A stretch of 64,000 nucleotides of DNA, from contig JAJDNM010000149.1 of the NCBI GenBank assembly GCA_022340665.1, positions 1 to 64,000 on the forward strand, read 5' to 3'. This DNA comes from Acidobacteriota bacterium (GTDB taxonomy: Bacteria > Acidobacteriota > Thermoanaerobaculia > Thermoanaerobaculales > Sulfomarinibacteraceae). The translations under genes and the position numbers were made by a program. The notes beneath the pieces were generated by a model. The model was not told the DNA's origin. It did no database searches and saw nothing but the letters and a program-made list of their open reading frames with translations. This document shows, one piece after another, positions 7,753-18,291 of this stretch (the stretch's first letter is position 1; each line of letters begins with the position of its first letter).

Positions 7753-9273
7753 ATGAGGAAATGGCGGCTTGGCACGATCGGACTGCTGTTTGTAGCGATG
7801 ATTGGCGTTGGGACTACCACCGAAGGTCGGGATGCGCCACGATTACCGTTTCCGATTCCGACGTCCACTCTCACTCCGTCGCCCGAACCGACTCAGGAAA
7901 CGCCGGCACCCACGCCAACTCCTGAGCCACCTACGGATCCAGGCTTGGCCGACAGGGCGTCGGGAAAACCCGGAGACGAGCCACAGCCCGCCGAAACTGC
8001 CGACGAAACTCCAAAGGGAGAAGAGGAGACCAACCCGGGCGAGGTCGCGTTCACCGATTATCAACCCTTCGATCTCGAAGAGATCGAAGCGGAACCGATG
8101 CAGACGAAATGGGGAAACTTTGTCAGCGGCGTGCGTGGAATTTCCCGATACAGTTTGTTTGACGGGAAGGTCAAGTTCAGGATCGGCGGCAAGGCTCAGT
8201 TCGATGCTACGGCCGGTGTGAATGACGGCAAATACGAAGAATTCTTTGCCCCCGTCGAGTCGGATATCAGCGTGCGCCGATTCGAGATCTTTGCCGCCGG
8301 ACGAATCCGCGAATTCAACTTCACCGTGGCGTTCGATTTTGGTGCCGACTGGGGGATTGGCGATGCGTGGATCGAGGGTGCGAGGGGTGGCTTGGAGGTA
8401 TGGGGTCACCATCTCGGGAAGCTTCGCGTTGGCTGGATGCGTGAACCCTTTAGCCTTGAGCGGCAGACCGGCGCGTACAACCTCGGGCTGATGGAACGAT
8501 CGCTGCCGGTGCAGACAATGGCGCCCGGCTCCAACATCGGTGCGATGATCCACGACTCGGGATCGAAGGAACGCTTTACATGGGCGGTCGGAGTCTTTTC
8601 GGTCGGTCAGAGCAACGACAAAAACGCCAGCACGTCTCTCCTGTCACTGACCGGGCGCACGACTTATCTGCTCAAATACAGCGATCAGGGACGAATGCTT
8701 TTCCATGTCGGCCTGTCGGTGAGTTCGAGGTCGCCGACAGGGGGCGACATTCGATACCGATCGCGACCTGAGGCAAGGTTTGTCGATTACCTGGTCGACA
8801 CCGGAGCCATCGATGCGAGCCACGTCACACTCATCGGTCTCGAGGCTGCGGCCGTTCGCGGCCCATTGTGGATCACGGCGGAACACATCCAAAGCCGGGT
8901 TTCGGCACAGTTGGTCGAAGATCCCACCTTCATGGGCTCATACATCAAGGTCGGATGGTTCTTGACCGGCGAGAGCCGACCGTACCGTACCAATAGCGGC
9001 ATTTTTGACCGGCGCCGTCCGACCGTCAAATACACCAAGGGAAACCCGTTCAAGAAGAAGAATGGAGGGGCCTGGGAGGTCGTCGGACGGCTGTCGAGAA
9101 TCGATCTGACTGACGGTCTGGTCGACGGGGGCGAGCTGACCGATATCAGCGCAGCCCTGAGCTGGTACCCCAATGCGACGACCCGGATTCAGCTCAACTA
9201 CGTTCGCGCCAGCCCGAAGAATCGGGGTGCGGCGAACATCTTCCTGCTCAGGTTGCGGTATCAGCCCTGGTGA
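7753..9273 (+). CDS. Outer-membrane porin, phosphate-selective porin O/P-like
   Basis: 506 residues, starting at the ATG at 7753 just before a Sec signal peptide (MRKWRLGTIGLLFVAMIGVG). An in-frame extension upstream would run through btuC in another frame and is rejected. Residues ~35-100 form an unusual Pro/Thr/Glu-rich low-complexity linker with PTPTPEPP repeats. The barrel begins near FRIGGKAQFDA and contains the OprP-like segments VRRFEIFAAGRI, GHHLGKLRVGWMREPF and GSNIGAMIHD. It ends in LLRLRYQPW, a typical C-terminal aromatic for barrel insertion. It may follow the btu operon in the same transcript. Ion specificity cannot be judged. Confidence 0.85.
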   Translation: MRKWRLGTIGLLFVAMIGVGTTTEGRDAPRLPFPIPTSTLTPSPEPTQETPAPTPTPEPPTDPGLADRASGKPGDEPQPAETADETPKGEEETNPGEVAFTDYQPFDLEEIEAEPMQTKWGNFVSGVRGISRYSLFDGKVKFRIGGKAQFDATAGVNDGKYEEFFAPVESDISVRRFEIFAAGRIREFNFTVAFDFGADWGIGDAWIEGARGGLEVWGHHLGKLRVGWMREPFSLERQTGAYNLGLMERSLPVQTMAPGSNIGAMIHDSGSKERFTWAVGVFSVGQSNDKNASTSLLSLTGRTTYLLKYSDQGRMLFHVGLSVSSRSPTGGDIRYRSRPEARFVDYLVDTGAIDASHVTLIGLEAAAVRGPLWITAEHIQSRVSAQLVEDPTFMGSYIKVGWFLTGESRPYRTNSGIFDRRRPTVKYTKGNPFKKKNGGAWEVVGRLSRIDLTDGLVDGGELTDISAALSWYPNATTRIQLNYVRASPKNRGAANIFLLRLRYQPW

Positions 9274-9375
9274 CGAATTCGGAGTTGAAAGTTGAGAGTT
9301 TCCCCACGCACCCGAGGAGTGAGGGAGGGTGGGTGGAATTCTCGGTCCTCAACTCTGAACTCTCAACTCCGAAAG
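9274..9375. repeat. Heptad element E3 between convergent genes
   Basis: The left arm (GGAGTTGAAAGTTGAGAGTT, 9281-9300) and the right arm (9352-9371, AACTCTGAACTCTCAACTCC) are imperfect reverse complements with a 7-bp period. The core GTGAGGGAGGGTGGGTGG is G-rich. It can fold as a long hairpin and could end transcription in both directions. The meaB stop codon is the TGA of a GAGTTGA unit. Confidence 0.75.
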
Positions 9376-10346
9376 GCGTTGAGAATCGTTTCTGCTGCTG
9401 ATGTTGCCGTCGCCCTGCCTTTCATTACATCATCTTCGAGAGCTGCGATAGTCTCTGCGACCTCGGGTTGGTCGCGCACAGCGGCCCGCAGACCCTCGTC
9501 CACCAGACTCCACATCCAATTTAGGAGCTGACGCTGACGTCTTCGATTGAGTTCTCCGTTTGCCGAGAACAGATCGTGGTGCTCGCGGATGATCGCCCAG
9601 ATCTCGTCGAGCCCGGAACCCGTTTGTCCGGACGAGGCGACGACACGTGGTTTCCAGTCGTCCTCGGTCCGGAGTATCCCGAGCGCGCGTTCGAACTCGG
9701 CTCTCGCCAGCTCGGCGGCCGCGAGGTTGTCACCATCGGCCTTGTTGATGGCGATCAAATCGGCGAGTTCGAGAATTCCGCGCTTGATGCCCTGTAGCTC
9801 GTCACCGGCTCCCGCCAGCTTGAGCACGAGAAAGAAGTCGACCATGTCGGCGACCGCAGTTTCGGACTGCCCGACGCCCACAGTTTCGACGAGAATCACG
9901 TCATAGCCTGCGGCCTCGCAAACGAGGATGGCCTCGCGGGTCTTTGCCGCCACTCCCCCAAGCGATCCACCGGTTGGCGAGGGGCGGATGAAAGCGTGGT
10001 CAGACGCGGCGAGCTTCGCCATCCGTGTCTTGTCGCCGAGGATCGACCCTTTCGAGATCGACGAGGATGGATCGACCGCTAAAACCGCTACCCTGTGACC
10101 ATCCTCCACGAGGCGCAGGCCGAGCTTTTCGATGAACGTACTCTTCCCGACGCCAGGCACCCCGGAGATGCCGATACGGTGTGCCTGTCCGGTTTCGGGC
10201 AGGAGTTCGGTCAGCAGCTTCTGCGCGAGCCGCCGGTCCTCAGGTGAGGTCGACTCGACCAGCGTTATCGCGCGTCCGAGCGCTGAGCGGTCACCTTCCC
10301 GAATCCCGTGAATGAGCTCGTCGAGGTTGGATCTTGAATTCATCAA
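9363..10346 (-). CDS. meaB: MeaB/ArgK-type GTPase, methylmalonyl-CoA mutase chaperone
   Basis: 327 residues of the G3E GTPase family. Walker A is GVPGVGKST (residues 62-70). The family's magnesium and switch motifs appear as VLAVDPSSSISKGSILGDKTRM, and ETVGVGQSE and NKADGDN supply the later G motifs. MeaB gates transfer of adenosylcobalamin into methylmalonyl-CoA mutase and protects the enzyme from inactivation. Its target genes mutA and mutB are encoded 1.4 kb away on the same strand, separated by one oppositely oriented gene. The last codon and stop lie inside the adjacent heptad repeat. Confidence 0.95.
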   Translation of the reverse strand: MMNSRSNLDELIHGIREGDRSALGRAITLVESTSPEDRRLAQKLLTELLPETGQAHRIGISGVPGVGKSTFIEKLGLRLVEDGHRVAVLAVDPSSSISKGSILGDKTRMAKLAASDHAFIRPSPTGGSLGGVAAKTREAILVCEAAGYDVILVETVGVGQSETAVADMVDFFLVLKLAGAGDELQGIKRGILELADLIAINKADGDNLAAAELARAEFERALGILRTEDDWKPRVVASSGQTGSGLDEIWAIIREHHDLFSANGELNRRRQRQLLNWMWSLVDEGLRAAVRDQPEVAETIAALEDDVMKGRATATSAAETILNAFRS

Positions 10347-10443
10347 TCAGCCGTTCGTAACGATCATACGTGGGACGTGCCTCCAGTGCCACGAGACCGG
10401 AGGCGTGGTATCTTCGGGCCATAAGCCCGGGAGGATTCGCCGC

Positions 10444-11712
10444 ATGAACGGTATCTGGAGATCCGTCGCCATCATCTCGGTTCTTGCCACCGTGGTCGGC
10501 TGCCGCACTTTCAGCCCGACGCCGATGGATGAAGTAGGATTCATGGACAGGGTCGAGACCCGCACCGAATCTGGCGTCACGGCGTCGGCGGTAGTACTCA
10601 CGCCGGAGGAAGCCAAAGCGGCATTCGACTGCAAGCTTGACAAGAAAAAGATCCAGCCGGTATGGCTCGAAATCACGAACGGTACCGAGGAGGAGATGTT
10701 GTTCATGCCGCGCAGCATCGACCCTGACTACTTCTCTCCTCTCGAAGTGGCACAGAAGACGGCATGGACCTGGTCAAAACAGGCCAACCAGCAGAAGAGA
10801 TGGTTCTACTACGAAAACCAGATACCGCTGGTGATTCCTGCTGGTGAAACGGTGTCGGGATTCGTCTTCGCCAACCGAAGCCGGGGACTGCGGTGGTTGT
10901 TGGTCCAGGTCTTCTCCGAGAACGACGACGTGCAGATCGAGTTCGTGCACGAAATCCCGGGATTCAACGCCGATTTTCACAAGCTCGAGTGGGGAAATCT
11001 CTACCAATCGCTCTACCCGGATCAGGAAATCGTCGAGCTCGCGGAACCGTCGGATCTGCGCAGGTGGATCGAGCAGCAGCCTGCCACGGTGACCAACGCT
11101 GACGGGAGCAAAACCGGTGACCCGCTGAACCTGGTCATTATCGGTGATGGCGAGGCGGTCTTTTCCGCCTTCCTCCGCTCCGGTTGGGATCCGACGGCGG
11201 CCATATCGGCGGCCACGGTGGCCAAGGTGGGTGCATTCGGCCTTTTCGGTGGCGCCTATCGCTACTCGCCTGTCAGTGATCTCTATGTCTTCGGCAGGTC
11301 ACAGGACATGGCGCTGCAGAAGGTCCGCTCCAACATCCACTACCGGAACCATCTGAGACTGTGGCTGGCGCCGGTGAAGTTTCAGGGATTGCCGGTGATG
11401 ATCGGTCAGATCAGCCGCGACATCGGCAGCCGCTTCACCACAAAGAGCTCAACGCTTACAACACACCGCATCGATCCCAACGTCGACGAGACCCGCTCGA
11501 CACTGATACAGGATTTCATCCACGCCCAGGCGCTCAAGGCGTTTGCGAGAGCGGGCGGAGTGGGGTTCGTGTCCCGGGATGCGCCGCGCGGCAATCTCAC
11601 CGGTGATCCTTGGTTCACCGACGGGAATCGAGCTGTCATGCTGCTGACGAAGGAACCTGTTAGCCTCATCGAAATCGACTGGTTCGACTGGGGGGAGGAC
11701 GAAGGAAATTAG
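10444..11712 (+). CDS. LssY C-terminal-domain lipoprotein
   Basis: 422 residues from the ATG at 10444; the longer in-frame start at 10312 would overlap meaB and lacks a signal peptide. The signal peptide ends with a lipobox (VVGC, Cys20). The N-terminal half (~40-215) is an Ig-like, poorly conserved region. The C-terminal half (~220-410) resembles the LssY C-terminal domain: LNLVIIGDGEAVFSAFLRSGWDPT, SPVSDLYVFGR and a predicted core around IHYRNHLRLWLAP. The biochemical role of this domain is unknown. It is divergent from meaB (97 bp apart). The stop TAG lies in the first unit of a heptad array. Confidence 0.8.
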   Translation: MNGIWRSVAIISVLATVVGCRTFSPTPMDEVGFMDRVETRTESGVTASAVVLTPEEAKAAFDCKLDKKKIQPVWLEITNGTEEEMLFMPRSIDPDYFSPLEVAQKTAWTWSKQANQQKRWFYYENQIPLVIPAGETVSGFVFANRSRGLRWLLVQVFSENDDVQIEFVHEIPGFNADFHKLEWGNLYQSLYPDQEIVELAEPSDLRRWIEQQPATVTNADGSKTGDPLNLVIIGDGEAVFSAFLRSGWDPTAAISAATVAKVGAFGLFGGAYRYSPVSDLYVFGRSQDMALQKVRSNIHYRNHLRLWLAPVKFQGLPVMIGQISRDIGSRFTTKSSTLTTHRIDPNVDETRSTLIQDFIHAQALKAFARAGGVGFVSRDAPRGNLTGDPWFTDGNRAVMLLTKEPVSLIEIDWFDWGEDEGN

Positions 11713-11782
11713 GAATTCGGAATCTGGTATTCGGAATTCTGCATTGGGGATGGCGACGACGGCCTGAAGCCCGGGGCTTCAG
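11706..11782. repeat. Heptad element E4 plus 3' stem-loop
   Basis: Six units (AAATTAG, GAATTCG, GAATCTG, GTATTCG, GAATTCT, GCATTGG; 11706-11747) begin on the stop codon of the LssY gene. An 8-bp stem CTGAAGCC/GGCTTCAG (11764-11782) then overlaps the stop codon of mutB on the other strand. The junction is convergent. Confidence 0.7.
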
Positions 11783-13935
11783 CTCGTCAGTCGCTTTGAG
11801 AGTTCCTCAATCAGCTCCACCGCAGCCTCCGGGACATTCGTGCCCGGTCCGAAGATGAAAGACGCTCCGGCCTCGCGCAGAGCATCTCGGTCCTGGGGTG
11901 GAACCACACCCCCGACGACGATCAGGATATCGTCACGTCCGAGCCTGGTGAGCTCATCCTTCAGCAGGGGTACAAGGGTCAGGTGTCCGGCGGCGAGAGA
12001 GGATACGCCCACCACGTGGACATCATTCTCGACCGCCTGGCGGGCTGCCTCCTGCGGGGTCGCGAACATCGGGCCGATATCGACGTCGAACCCGAGGTCG
12101 GCAAAAGCGGTGGCGATGACCTTCTGACCGCGATCGTGCCCATCCTGGCCGACCTTGGCGACCAGGATACGTGGCCTCCTGCCGTTGCGTTGGGCGAACT
12201 CGTCGGTCATGTCGCGGGCTCGATTGACGTTCTCCATGCTGTCTCCGACCTCCTGAGCGTACACTCCTGCAATCGTCTGAATCATTGCCTGGTGACGGCC
12301 GAAGACCTGCTCGAGCGCGTCCGAGATCTCTCCTACCGTGGCTCCGGCCCTCGCGGCCTCGACTGCGGCGGCCAGAAGGTTACCCTCTCCGGATCCGGCA
12401 ACCAGTGTCACTTCGTCGAGGGTTGCCTGCACCATCCCTTGGTCGCGTTCGGCCCGAAGCTTTTCGAGTCGCGCTACCTGTGAGGTATAAACGGCGCTAT
12501 TTTCCACCTTGAGGACGTCGATCTCGCTGTCCGACTCCGATCGGTATCGGTTGAGACCGATGATGGCCTGGCGGCCGGAATCGATCCTGGCCTGGGTACG
12601 GGCCGCCGCCTCTTCGATGCGACGTTTCGGCAGGCCGTCCGCGATCGCCTTGGCCATGCCTCCGAGCTTCTCCACCTCGCGGATATGCTCCCACGCGCGG
12701 TGGGCGAGGTCGTGTGTCAGCTTCTCGATGAAATACGAACCGCCCCAGGGGTCGGCCACCCGACAAATCGCCGTCTCTTCCTGAAGCTGAAGCTGGGTGT
12801 TGCGCGCGATGCGGGCCGAGAAATCGGTTGGCAGAGCGAGCGCCTCGTCGAGCGAGTTCGTATGTAGTGACTGGGTGTGACCGAAGGCGGCGGCCAGGGC
12901 CTCGATCGAGGTCCGAACCACGTTGTTGAGGGGATCCTGAGCGGTGAGGCTCCAACCCGAGGTCTGACAGTGAGTGCGCAGGGCGAAGGAGCGGGGATCG
13001 AGTGCGCCGAACCGACGCATGATTTCGGCCCACAGCAGTCGCGCTGCACGGAGCTTCGCGATCTCCATATAGTGGTTCATTCCGATCGCCCAGAAGAACG
13101 AAATCCGAGGTGCAAAGGTGTCTATCTCGAGGCCGGCTCCGATCCCCGTTCGCACGTACTCGATGCCGTCGGCCAGGGTGTAGGCGAGCTCGAGATCGAC
13201 CGTCGCTCCGGCTTCCTGCATGTGGTAACCCGAAATTGAGATCGAGTTGAATCGGGGCATGTGCCTCGCGGTGAAGCTGAAGATATCGGCGATGATCCGC
13301 ATCGATGGCTGGGGCGGATAGATATAGGTGTTTCGGACCATGAATTCCTTGAGGATGTCGTTCTGAATGGTCCCCGCGAGCTGCTCCGGTTTCACTCCCT
13401 GCTCCTCTGCGGCGACGATGTAGAGGGCCATCACCGGCAGGACCGCGCCGTTCATCGTCATGGAAACGCTCACGTTGCCGAGGGGTATGCCGTCAAAGAG
13501 CACGCGCATGTCGAGAATCGAATCCACCGCAACGCCGGCCATCCCGACGTCGCCGCGGACTCTCGGGTTGTCCGAATCGTAGCCGCGGTGAGTCGGGAGG
13601 TCGAAGGCTATCGAGAGGCCCTTTTGTCCGGCGTCCAAATTGCGGCGGTAGAAGGCGTTCGAATCCTCCGCAGTCGAGAAGCCGGCATATTGGCGTATGG
13701 TCCACGGCCGCACCGCATACATCGTGGGGTAGGGCCCGCGCACGTAGGGTGGAATGCCGGGAAGACCGCCGAGATGGTCGACCTCCTCCAGGTCGGCAGC
13801 CGAGTATGCACTGGCCACCTCGATCCCCTCTGGGGTCGTCCACGTCTCCTCAACAGGCGCCCGAGGGGTTGTCTCAAAATCGTTCGTTGGAGAGAGGCCG
13901 ACGGATGCGAAATCCGGAATTCGCTCCTCAGCCAC
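11779..13935 (-). CDS. mutB: Methylmalonyl-CoA mutase large (catalytic) subunit
   Basis: 718 residues from a GTG at 13935 that overlaps the mutA stop by 8 bp; this is the usual length for the catalytic subunit. The N-terminal TIM barrel holds [31 protein letters not shown], the substrate-binding segment, and [20 protein letters not shown]. The C-terminal B12-binding domain has the base-off/His-on motif DGHDRG (~598-603, His600 as the lower cobalt ligand) and GVSSLAAGH. It interconverts methylmalonyl-CoA and succinyl-CoA. Neighbouring meaB and the riboswitch-controlled B12 importer fit its cofactor need. Confidence 0.97.
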   Translation of the reverse strand: MAEERIPDFASVGLSPTNDFETTPRAPVEETWTTPEGIEVASAYSAADLEEVDHLGGLPGIPPYVRGPYPTMYAVRPWTIRQYAGFSTAEDSNAFYRRNLDAGQKGLSIAFDLPTHRGYDSDNPRVRGDVGMAGVAVDSILDMRVLFDGIPLGNVSVSMTMNGAVLPVMALYIVAAEEQGVKPEQLAGTIQNDILKEFMVRNTYIYPPQPSMRIIADIFSFTARHMPRFNSISISGYHMQEAGATVDLELAYTLADGIEYVRTGIGAGLEIDTFAPRISFFWAIGMNHYMEIAKLRAARLLWAEIMRRFGALDPRSFALRTHCQTSGWSLTAQDPLNNVVRTSIEALAAAFGHTQSLHTNSLDEALALPTDFSARIARNTQLQLQEETAICRVADPWGGSYFIEKLTHDLAHRAWEHIREVEKLGGMAKAIADGLPKRRIEEAAARTQARIDSGRQAIIGLNRYRSESDSEIDVLKVENSAVYTSQVARLEKLRAERDQGMVQATLDEVTLVAGSGEGNLLAAAVEAARAGATVGEISDALEQVFGRHQAMIQTIAGVYAQEVGDSMENVNRARDMTDEFAQRNGRRPRILVAKVGQDGHDRGQKVIATAFADLGFDVDIGPMFATPQEAARQAVENDVHVVGVSSLAAGHLTLVPLLKDELTRLGRDDILIVVGGVVPPQDRDALREAGASFIFGPGTNVPEAAVELIEELSKRLTS

Positions 13936-15940
13936 AATCCACCCCCTCGGCTTGAAGAAGCTCTCGGAGCAGAACGGCGGCGTTTCCGTTTTTTTCGATG
14001 AATCCGTCGACCCCCGCCTCCCTCCAGACGCCCTCGAGCCGTCCCGGGTCGCCGGCGACAAGCACTTGGCGTGCCCGGAGAGCTTTGAGGTCTCGAGCCA
14101 GGATAGGGACCATCTCGGCCGCCCGCTCGGCATCCGAGCAGATGATGGCTGCCCCGCTGCCGCTCGCCCGGAAAGCCGTGCCGAGGATTTCCGGATCGTC
14201 GAGACTCATGCCGAGAACCGCGATCAGTCCTCCGGACGCGAGCAGGTTTTTCACCGCGTTGACGGCCGCGCGGTTTTCTGCAGATGAACCCAGGACGGCT
14301 ACAAAGACTTGAGGCCTCGCCCCCGTCGAACGAAGATGTTCGTCTGATGCGAATCGCAGGGCTTCGAAGGGGACCGCTTCGCGTTCTGTAGTGGCCGCGG
14401 TCAATCTCTCGGGTTGTTCGTTGCCGCAGAGGATCTCGGCCAGCTCTGCAGCAGTGATTCCGCCGTGTGCTGCCTCGATCGCTGAACTGAATGAACAGGT
14501 GTCGGCACCGATCGCCCGATGCACGTCGGTCTCCAGATCATCCTGTGAACCGCGTGAGTCTCTTTTTGCGTGCCGCCGATCGAGAGAATCCTCCTCGAGA
14601 TCAGGGTACGAGCTGACGCCGGTGATGCGATCCCGCCGAGTCTCGACGTGCAGTCTCTTCGAGGTCAGAGAGTCGGCCAACTCACGAGCGAGTGCGCCTG
14701 ACCGCAGGTGGCTGACAATCCCACCCATCGACTCGATGCGTTGAAACTCCTTCCAAGCGGCCTGAGCGAGGTCCCACGTGAGACGCTCGATAAAATAGCT
14801 TCCCGCGGCGGGATCGCTGACCCTATCAACGGAGCTTTCCTGGCACAGAATGGTGCCCGTGTTGACAGCCAGGCGAAATGCGAATTCGTCGGGTTTCCCG
14901 GTCACCGAATCGAATGGCAGAACCGAAATGACGTCGACCCCTCCAGCGATTGCGGAGAATGCCGAAGCTGTTCCTCGAAGGATATTGACCCAGGGGTCTC
15001 GAGCCGTGAGGCAGCGCGGCGACGTGACCGCGTGAATCGGTACGGTGGCCGCGTTCTCCGACACGCCGCAGGCTTCTGCGATGCGGGCCCAGGCGATTCG
15101 CAGGGCGCGGAGCTTTGCAACTTCCATGAAGAGATCCCGGCCGATGGCGGTGACGAACCGGAGACGGCGGCAGACGAGGTCTGGTGGCAGTCCTCTGTGA
15201 TTCAACTCTCGCAGATATGCAACCGCGGTGGAGAACATGATGGCGAGCTCCTGCACCGCGGTCGCTCCTCCCTTGACGTGGGGGAGGGTCGACACCGCGA
15301 CGGTGCGCAACTGGGGAGTGTTGTCCTCACACCACCTCATGCACTCTGCAGTGAGATCGAAACAGCCGTCGAGACTCTTCGGCACGGTGCCGTCGTTGGC
15401 GAGGACGGCGACTGGATCGACGTCGAGCGCCCCGGAAAGATGATCCGGCCCATTTTCGAGACGGCGCATCGAAGCGATGAAGAGTGCGGATAGGGCCAAC
15501 GCCGCACCGCGCCCGTCAATGTAGATCGGCAAACCGTCGGCGGCCTCTTGAAAAAGGGCAAAAGATCCTGCCGTCAGGCGACCCCAGCCGCTGCTTCGAC
15601 GATCGACAAACAGCCAGAGCGAGTCAGCTCCGGAATCGCGCGCCTCGGCAATCTGCGTGATCGTCGCCCTGGGATCGCGGACGTCTATCGGACAGGCGAT
15701 CTCCGCCCTCCCGGGGCGCGTGGAATTTAGCGCCTGGAGGTTGGGTGGGATGTCCTCCGCGGTATATAGAGGCTTGATGACGAGTCCTTCATGAGTCCGG
15801 ACGTCGAGGGAGGACGGCGAACGCCCGTTTGATGATTTGCGTGCGAGACCCTCCCACGCCTCGATCGTCGGGCGTCGGAAGTGCTCACTGATTCTCAACT
15901 CATCGTCGAACACCGCTTCCGAACCATCGCCTGCCGCCAC
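13928..15940 (-). CDS. mutA: Methylmalonyl-CoA mutase small subunit
   Basis: 670 residues, GTG start with GGAGG upstream. It is homologous to MutB across the barrel ([41 protein letters not shown]). At the position of the cobalamin-binding DxHxxG motif it has LGSSAENRA, so it cannot ligate cobalt. This is expected for the non-catalytic small subunit of the heterodimeric enzyme. It is translated just ahead of mutB with an 8-bp overlap, which suits 1:1 assembly. Confidence 0.95.
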   Translation of the reverse strand: MAAGDGSEAVFDDELRISEHFRRPTIEAWEGLARKSSNGRSPSSLDVRTHEGLVIKPLYTAEDIPPNLQALNSTRPGRAEIACPIDVRDPRATITQIAEARDSGADSLWLFVDRRSSGWGRLTAGSFALFQEAADGLPIYIDGRGAALALSALFIASMRRLENGPDHLSGALDVDPVAVLANDGTVPKSLDGCFDLTAECMRWCEDNTPQLRTVAVSTLPHVKGGATAVQELAIMFSTAVAYLRELNHRGLPPDLVCRRLRFVTAIGRDLFMEVAKLRALRIAWARIAEACGVSENAATVPIHAVTSPRCLTARDPWVNILRGTASAFSAIAGGVDVISVLPFDSVTGKPDEFAFRLAVNTGTILCQESSVDRVSDPAAGSYFIERLTWDLAQAAWKEFQRIESMGGIVSHLRSGALARELADSLTSKRLHVETRRDRITGVSSYPDLEEDSLDRRHAKRDSRGSQDDLETDVHRAIGADTCSFSSAIEAAHGGITAAELAEILCGNEQPERLTAATTEREAVPFEALRFASDEHLRSTGARPQVFVAVLGSSAENRAAVNAVKNLLASGGLIAVLGMSLDDPEILGTAFRASGSGAAIICSDAERAAEMVPILARDLKALRARQVLVAGDPGRLEGVWREAGVDGFIEKNGNAAVLLRELLQAEGVDCG

Positions 15941-15982
15941 TGGACCTCCGTTTCGATCGTAATGTAACCCGGCCGGGTCTCT

Positions 15983-16047
15983 TGGTCGCGGACCCGACTC
16001 GGCACGGCGCCTTGCTGCCCTCGCTACGAGACCTCATGAACAATGCG
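15983..16047. repeat. Partial, diverged copy of the 18,108-18,291 element
   Basis: Read on the minus strand, this stretch follows the left end of the 18,108 element for about 60 bases: TTCATGAGGTCTCG, then a GCGAGGGC-type block and GCCGTGCC, with scattered differences. It lies between acs and mutA, in the opposite orientation to the left end of the intact copy. Confidence 0.6.
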
Positions 16048-16069
16048 GCCGAGGTCGAAGTTCCTGACC

Positions 16070-18034
16070 CTATTTGCCCCCGATCAGTTTTTTGTGGGCC
16101 TTGATCAGCGCCTCCACCACAGACGGATCGGCAAGAGTCGTGATATTACCCATGTCTTCGTACTCGCCTGCAGCGATGTTGCGGAGAATCCGACGCATGA
16201 TCTTGCCCGACCGGGTCTTTGGAAGGGCTTCGACCATCAGCACCTCGTCCGGCGTCGCCACCGGGCCGATTACGTGGCGCACCTGTTCCTTGAGTACGCC
16301 GGTCAACTCTTCCGGGTTGGAATCCCGGACGTCGTCGTTGAGAAACACGTAGGCGAAGATGCCTTGGCCCCTGATCGGATGGGGAAAACCGACCACCGCG
16401 GCCTCCGCTACGGCTTCGTGCTCGACCAGCGCGCTTTCGATCTCGGCGGTCCCGAGTCGGTGGCCTGCTACATTCATCACGTCGTCGACTCGACCGGTGA
16501 TCCAGTAGTAGCCGTCAGAGTCGCGGCGACACCCGTCTCCAGTGAAGTAGTAGCCCCTATAGCGAGTGAAATAGGTTGCGCGGAATCGCTCATGATCGCC
16601 CCACACCGTCCGCGCCTGGCCCGGCCATGTCCGCTCGAGGCAGAGATTGCCAGCGGCCTCGATGTTGGCTTTCAGCGCGCCGTTGTCATCTACGATGACT
16701 GGCTTGACGCCGAAAAAGGGAAGGGTGGCAGAACCCGGCTTGAGAGGTGTCGCACCCGGTAGCGGAGTGATGAGGATTCCTCCGGTCTCGGTCTGCCACC
16801 AGGTGTCCACGACCGCACAGCGGCCCTCGCCGACGACGTCGTGATACCAGTTCCACGTGTCCGGGTTGATCGGTTCGCCCACCGTGCCGAGGACTCGCAG
16901 GCTGTCGCGTGAGTACTTGGTGACCCACTCGTCGCCCGAGCAGACTATCGCGCGAAGGGCGGTTGGAGCCGTATAAAAGATGTTGATTCCGAGGTCTTCA
17001 ACAAGGCGCCAGTATCGCCCAGGGTCCGGGTAGGTGGGAATTGATTCGAACATCACCGTCGTGGCGCCGTTGGCGAGCGGGCCGTAGATGATGTACGAGT
17101 GGCCGGTAATCCAGCCGATGTCGGCCGCGCAACAGTAGATGTCCCCGGGTTGATAGTCGAACACCAACTCGTGTGTCATGGCGGCGTAGACCATGTAACC
17201 GCCCGTCGTGTGCAATACGCCCTTCGGCTTGCCGGTCGAGCCTGATGTATAGAGAATGAAGAGCGGGTCTTCAGCGCCCATCCACTCGTAGGTGCAGGTC
17301 GAGCGATGCCGTCGGCATTCTTCGTCGAGCCAGTGATCACGTCCCGGCTTCATGTCGACCGCAGTGTCCGTGCGGCGGGCAACGAGCACGGTCTCGACCA
17401 GGTCGAGACCCTCGACGGCACGATCCACCGTTTCCTTGAGGCGAAGCGTGCGGCCGCCGCGACGTCCCTCGTTCGCGGTGACCACCAATCGCGCCCCTGC
17501 GTCGAGGATGCGGTCTCTGATTGCCTCTGCGCTGAATCCCCCGAAGACGATCGAATGGACGGCGCCGATGCGGGCGCAGGCCAGCATCGTGTAGGCGAGT
17601 TCGGGAATCATCGGCATGTAGAGGCACACGCGGTCACCTCGCCGGACGCCGTAGTAACGCAACACGTTGGCGACCCGGCTCACCTCGTGCTTGAGCTGGC
17701 GGTAGGTGATGTGTTCGTACTCTCCGGGCTCGTCCTTGGCCCAGATAATGGCGTCCTGCTCACCTCTCTCGCGGAGGTGGCGGTCGACGCAGTTGTAGCA
17801 GGCGTTCAGCCGCCCGCCGAGGAACCAGCCGAAGTCCACGTTTTCGTAATCGTGGTCGAAGACCTGGTTCCAGGGGTGAAACCAGGATAGGCGATCCGCC
17901 TGCTTCGCCCAGAAACTCCCCGGGTCGTCGAGTGACAGCCGGTACAGCCTCTCGTACTCTTCCATCGATCCGATGTGGGCGTTTCTCGCGATTTCGGGTT
18001 TTGGTGGAATGACCCTGCTCGAATCCTCGGCCAT
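16070..18034 (-). CDS. acs: Acetyl-/propionyl-CoA synthetase
   Basis: 654 residues, the standard Acs length. The start at 18034 has GAGAGG a few bases upstream and gives MAEDSSRV; a longer start at 18064 lacks a site. The AMP-binding motif is YTSGSTGKPKGVLHTTGGY. The tryptophan of the acetate pocket is in the DTWWQTETGG motif. The C-terminal lysine motif PKTRSGKIMRR is the regulatory acetylation site of Acs enzymes. It activates acetate, and possibly propionate, to the CoA thioester. Placement upstream of mutA-mutB suggests propionate use, but the Trp pocket points to acetate. Confidence 0.94.
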   Translation of the reverse strand: MAEDSSRVIPPKPEIARNAHIGSMEEYERLYRLSLDDPGSFWAKQADRLSWFHPWNQVFDHDYENVDFGWFLGGRLNACYNCVDRHLRERGEQDAIIWAKDEPGEYEHITYRQLKHEVSRVANVLRYYGVRRGDRVCLYMPMIPELAYTMLACARIGAVHSIVFGGFSAEAIRDRILDAGARLVVTANEGRRGGRTLRLKETVDRAVEGLDLVETVLVARRTDTAVDMKPGRDHWLDEECRRHRSTCTYEWMGAEDPLFILYTSGSTGKPKGVLHTTGGYMVYAAMTHELVFDYQPGDIYCCAADIGWITGHSYIIYGPLANGATTVMFESIPTYPDPGRYWRLVEDLGINIFYTAPTALRAIVCSGDEWVTKYSRDSLRVLGTVGEPINPDTWNWYHDVVGEGRCAVVDTWWQTETGGILITPLPGATPLKPGSATLPFFGVKPVIVDDNGALKANIEAAGNLCLERTWPGQARTVWGDHERFRATYFTRYRGYYFTGDGCRRDSDGYYWITGRVDDVMNVAGHRLGTAEIESALVEHEAVAEAAVVGFPHPIRGQGIFAYVFLNDDVRDSNPEELTGVLKEQVRHVIGPVATPDEVLMVEALPKTRSGKIMRRILRNIAAGEYEDMGNITTLADPSVVEALIKAHKKLIGGK

Positions 18035-18107
18035 GGGGCACCTCTCATTGATGCGGTGTCGCAAAACACTCTAGCAAAGTCCCGGTGAGATTCGGAACGC
18101 GTTCGCG

Positions 18108-18291
18108 CTAGCCCGGACTATTCATGAGGTCTCGTGGCGAGGGCGGCGAGGTGCCGTGCCCAATGGGGTTTGCGACCCGAGGGGCGCGGAGGCGTACTTG
18201 ATCGTACGTTGAGCACCCCGAGGCGAGCAAACACCGTTGGGTGGGGTGCATCGCCGATTGCAGCAGAGGCTTCATGAATAGTCCGGGCTAG
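18108..18291. mobile_element. MITE-like element with perfect 20-bp terminal inverted repeats
   Basis: CTAGCCCGGACTATTCATGA at 18108-18127 is the exact reverse complement of 18272-18291. The 144 bp inside are GC-rich and themselves partly palindromic (GGTTTGC against GCAAACACC, and GTACTTGATCGTAC near the centre), so the whole 184 bp can fold into one long hairpin. There is no ORF. Related end fragments occur at 4752, 15983 and 20545. Its right end supplies the stop codon of the next gene. Confidence 0.7.

Noticed and set aside
13928-13935. Possible frameshift or fusion between mutA and mutB
   Set aside because: The 8-bp overlap with separate start and stop is normal translational coupling; both proteins are full length.
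15548-15730. Small plus-strand frames inside mutA
   Set aside because: They are shadows of a gene with full-length homology.
18065-18287. A small RNA gene inferred from the strong palindrome
   Set aside because: The palindrome has perfect terminal repeats and dispersed fragments, which fits a MITE-like element better; no promoter was seen.
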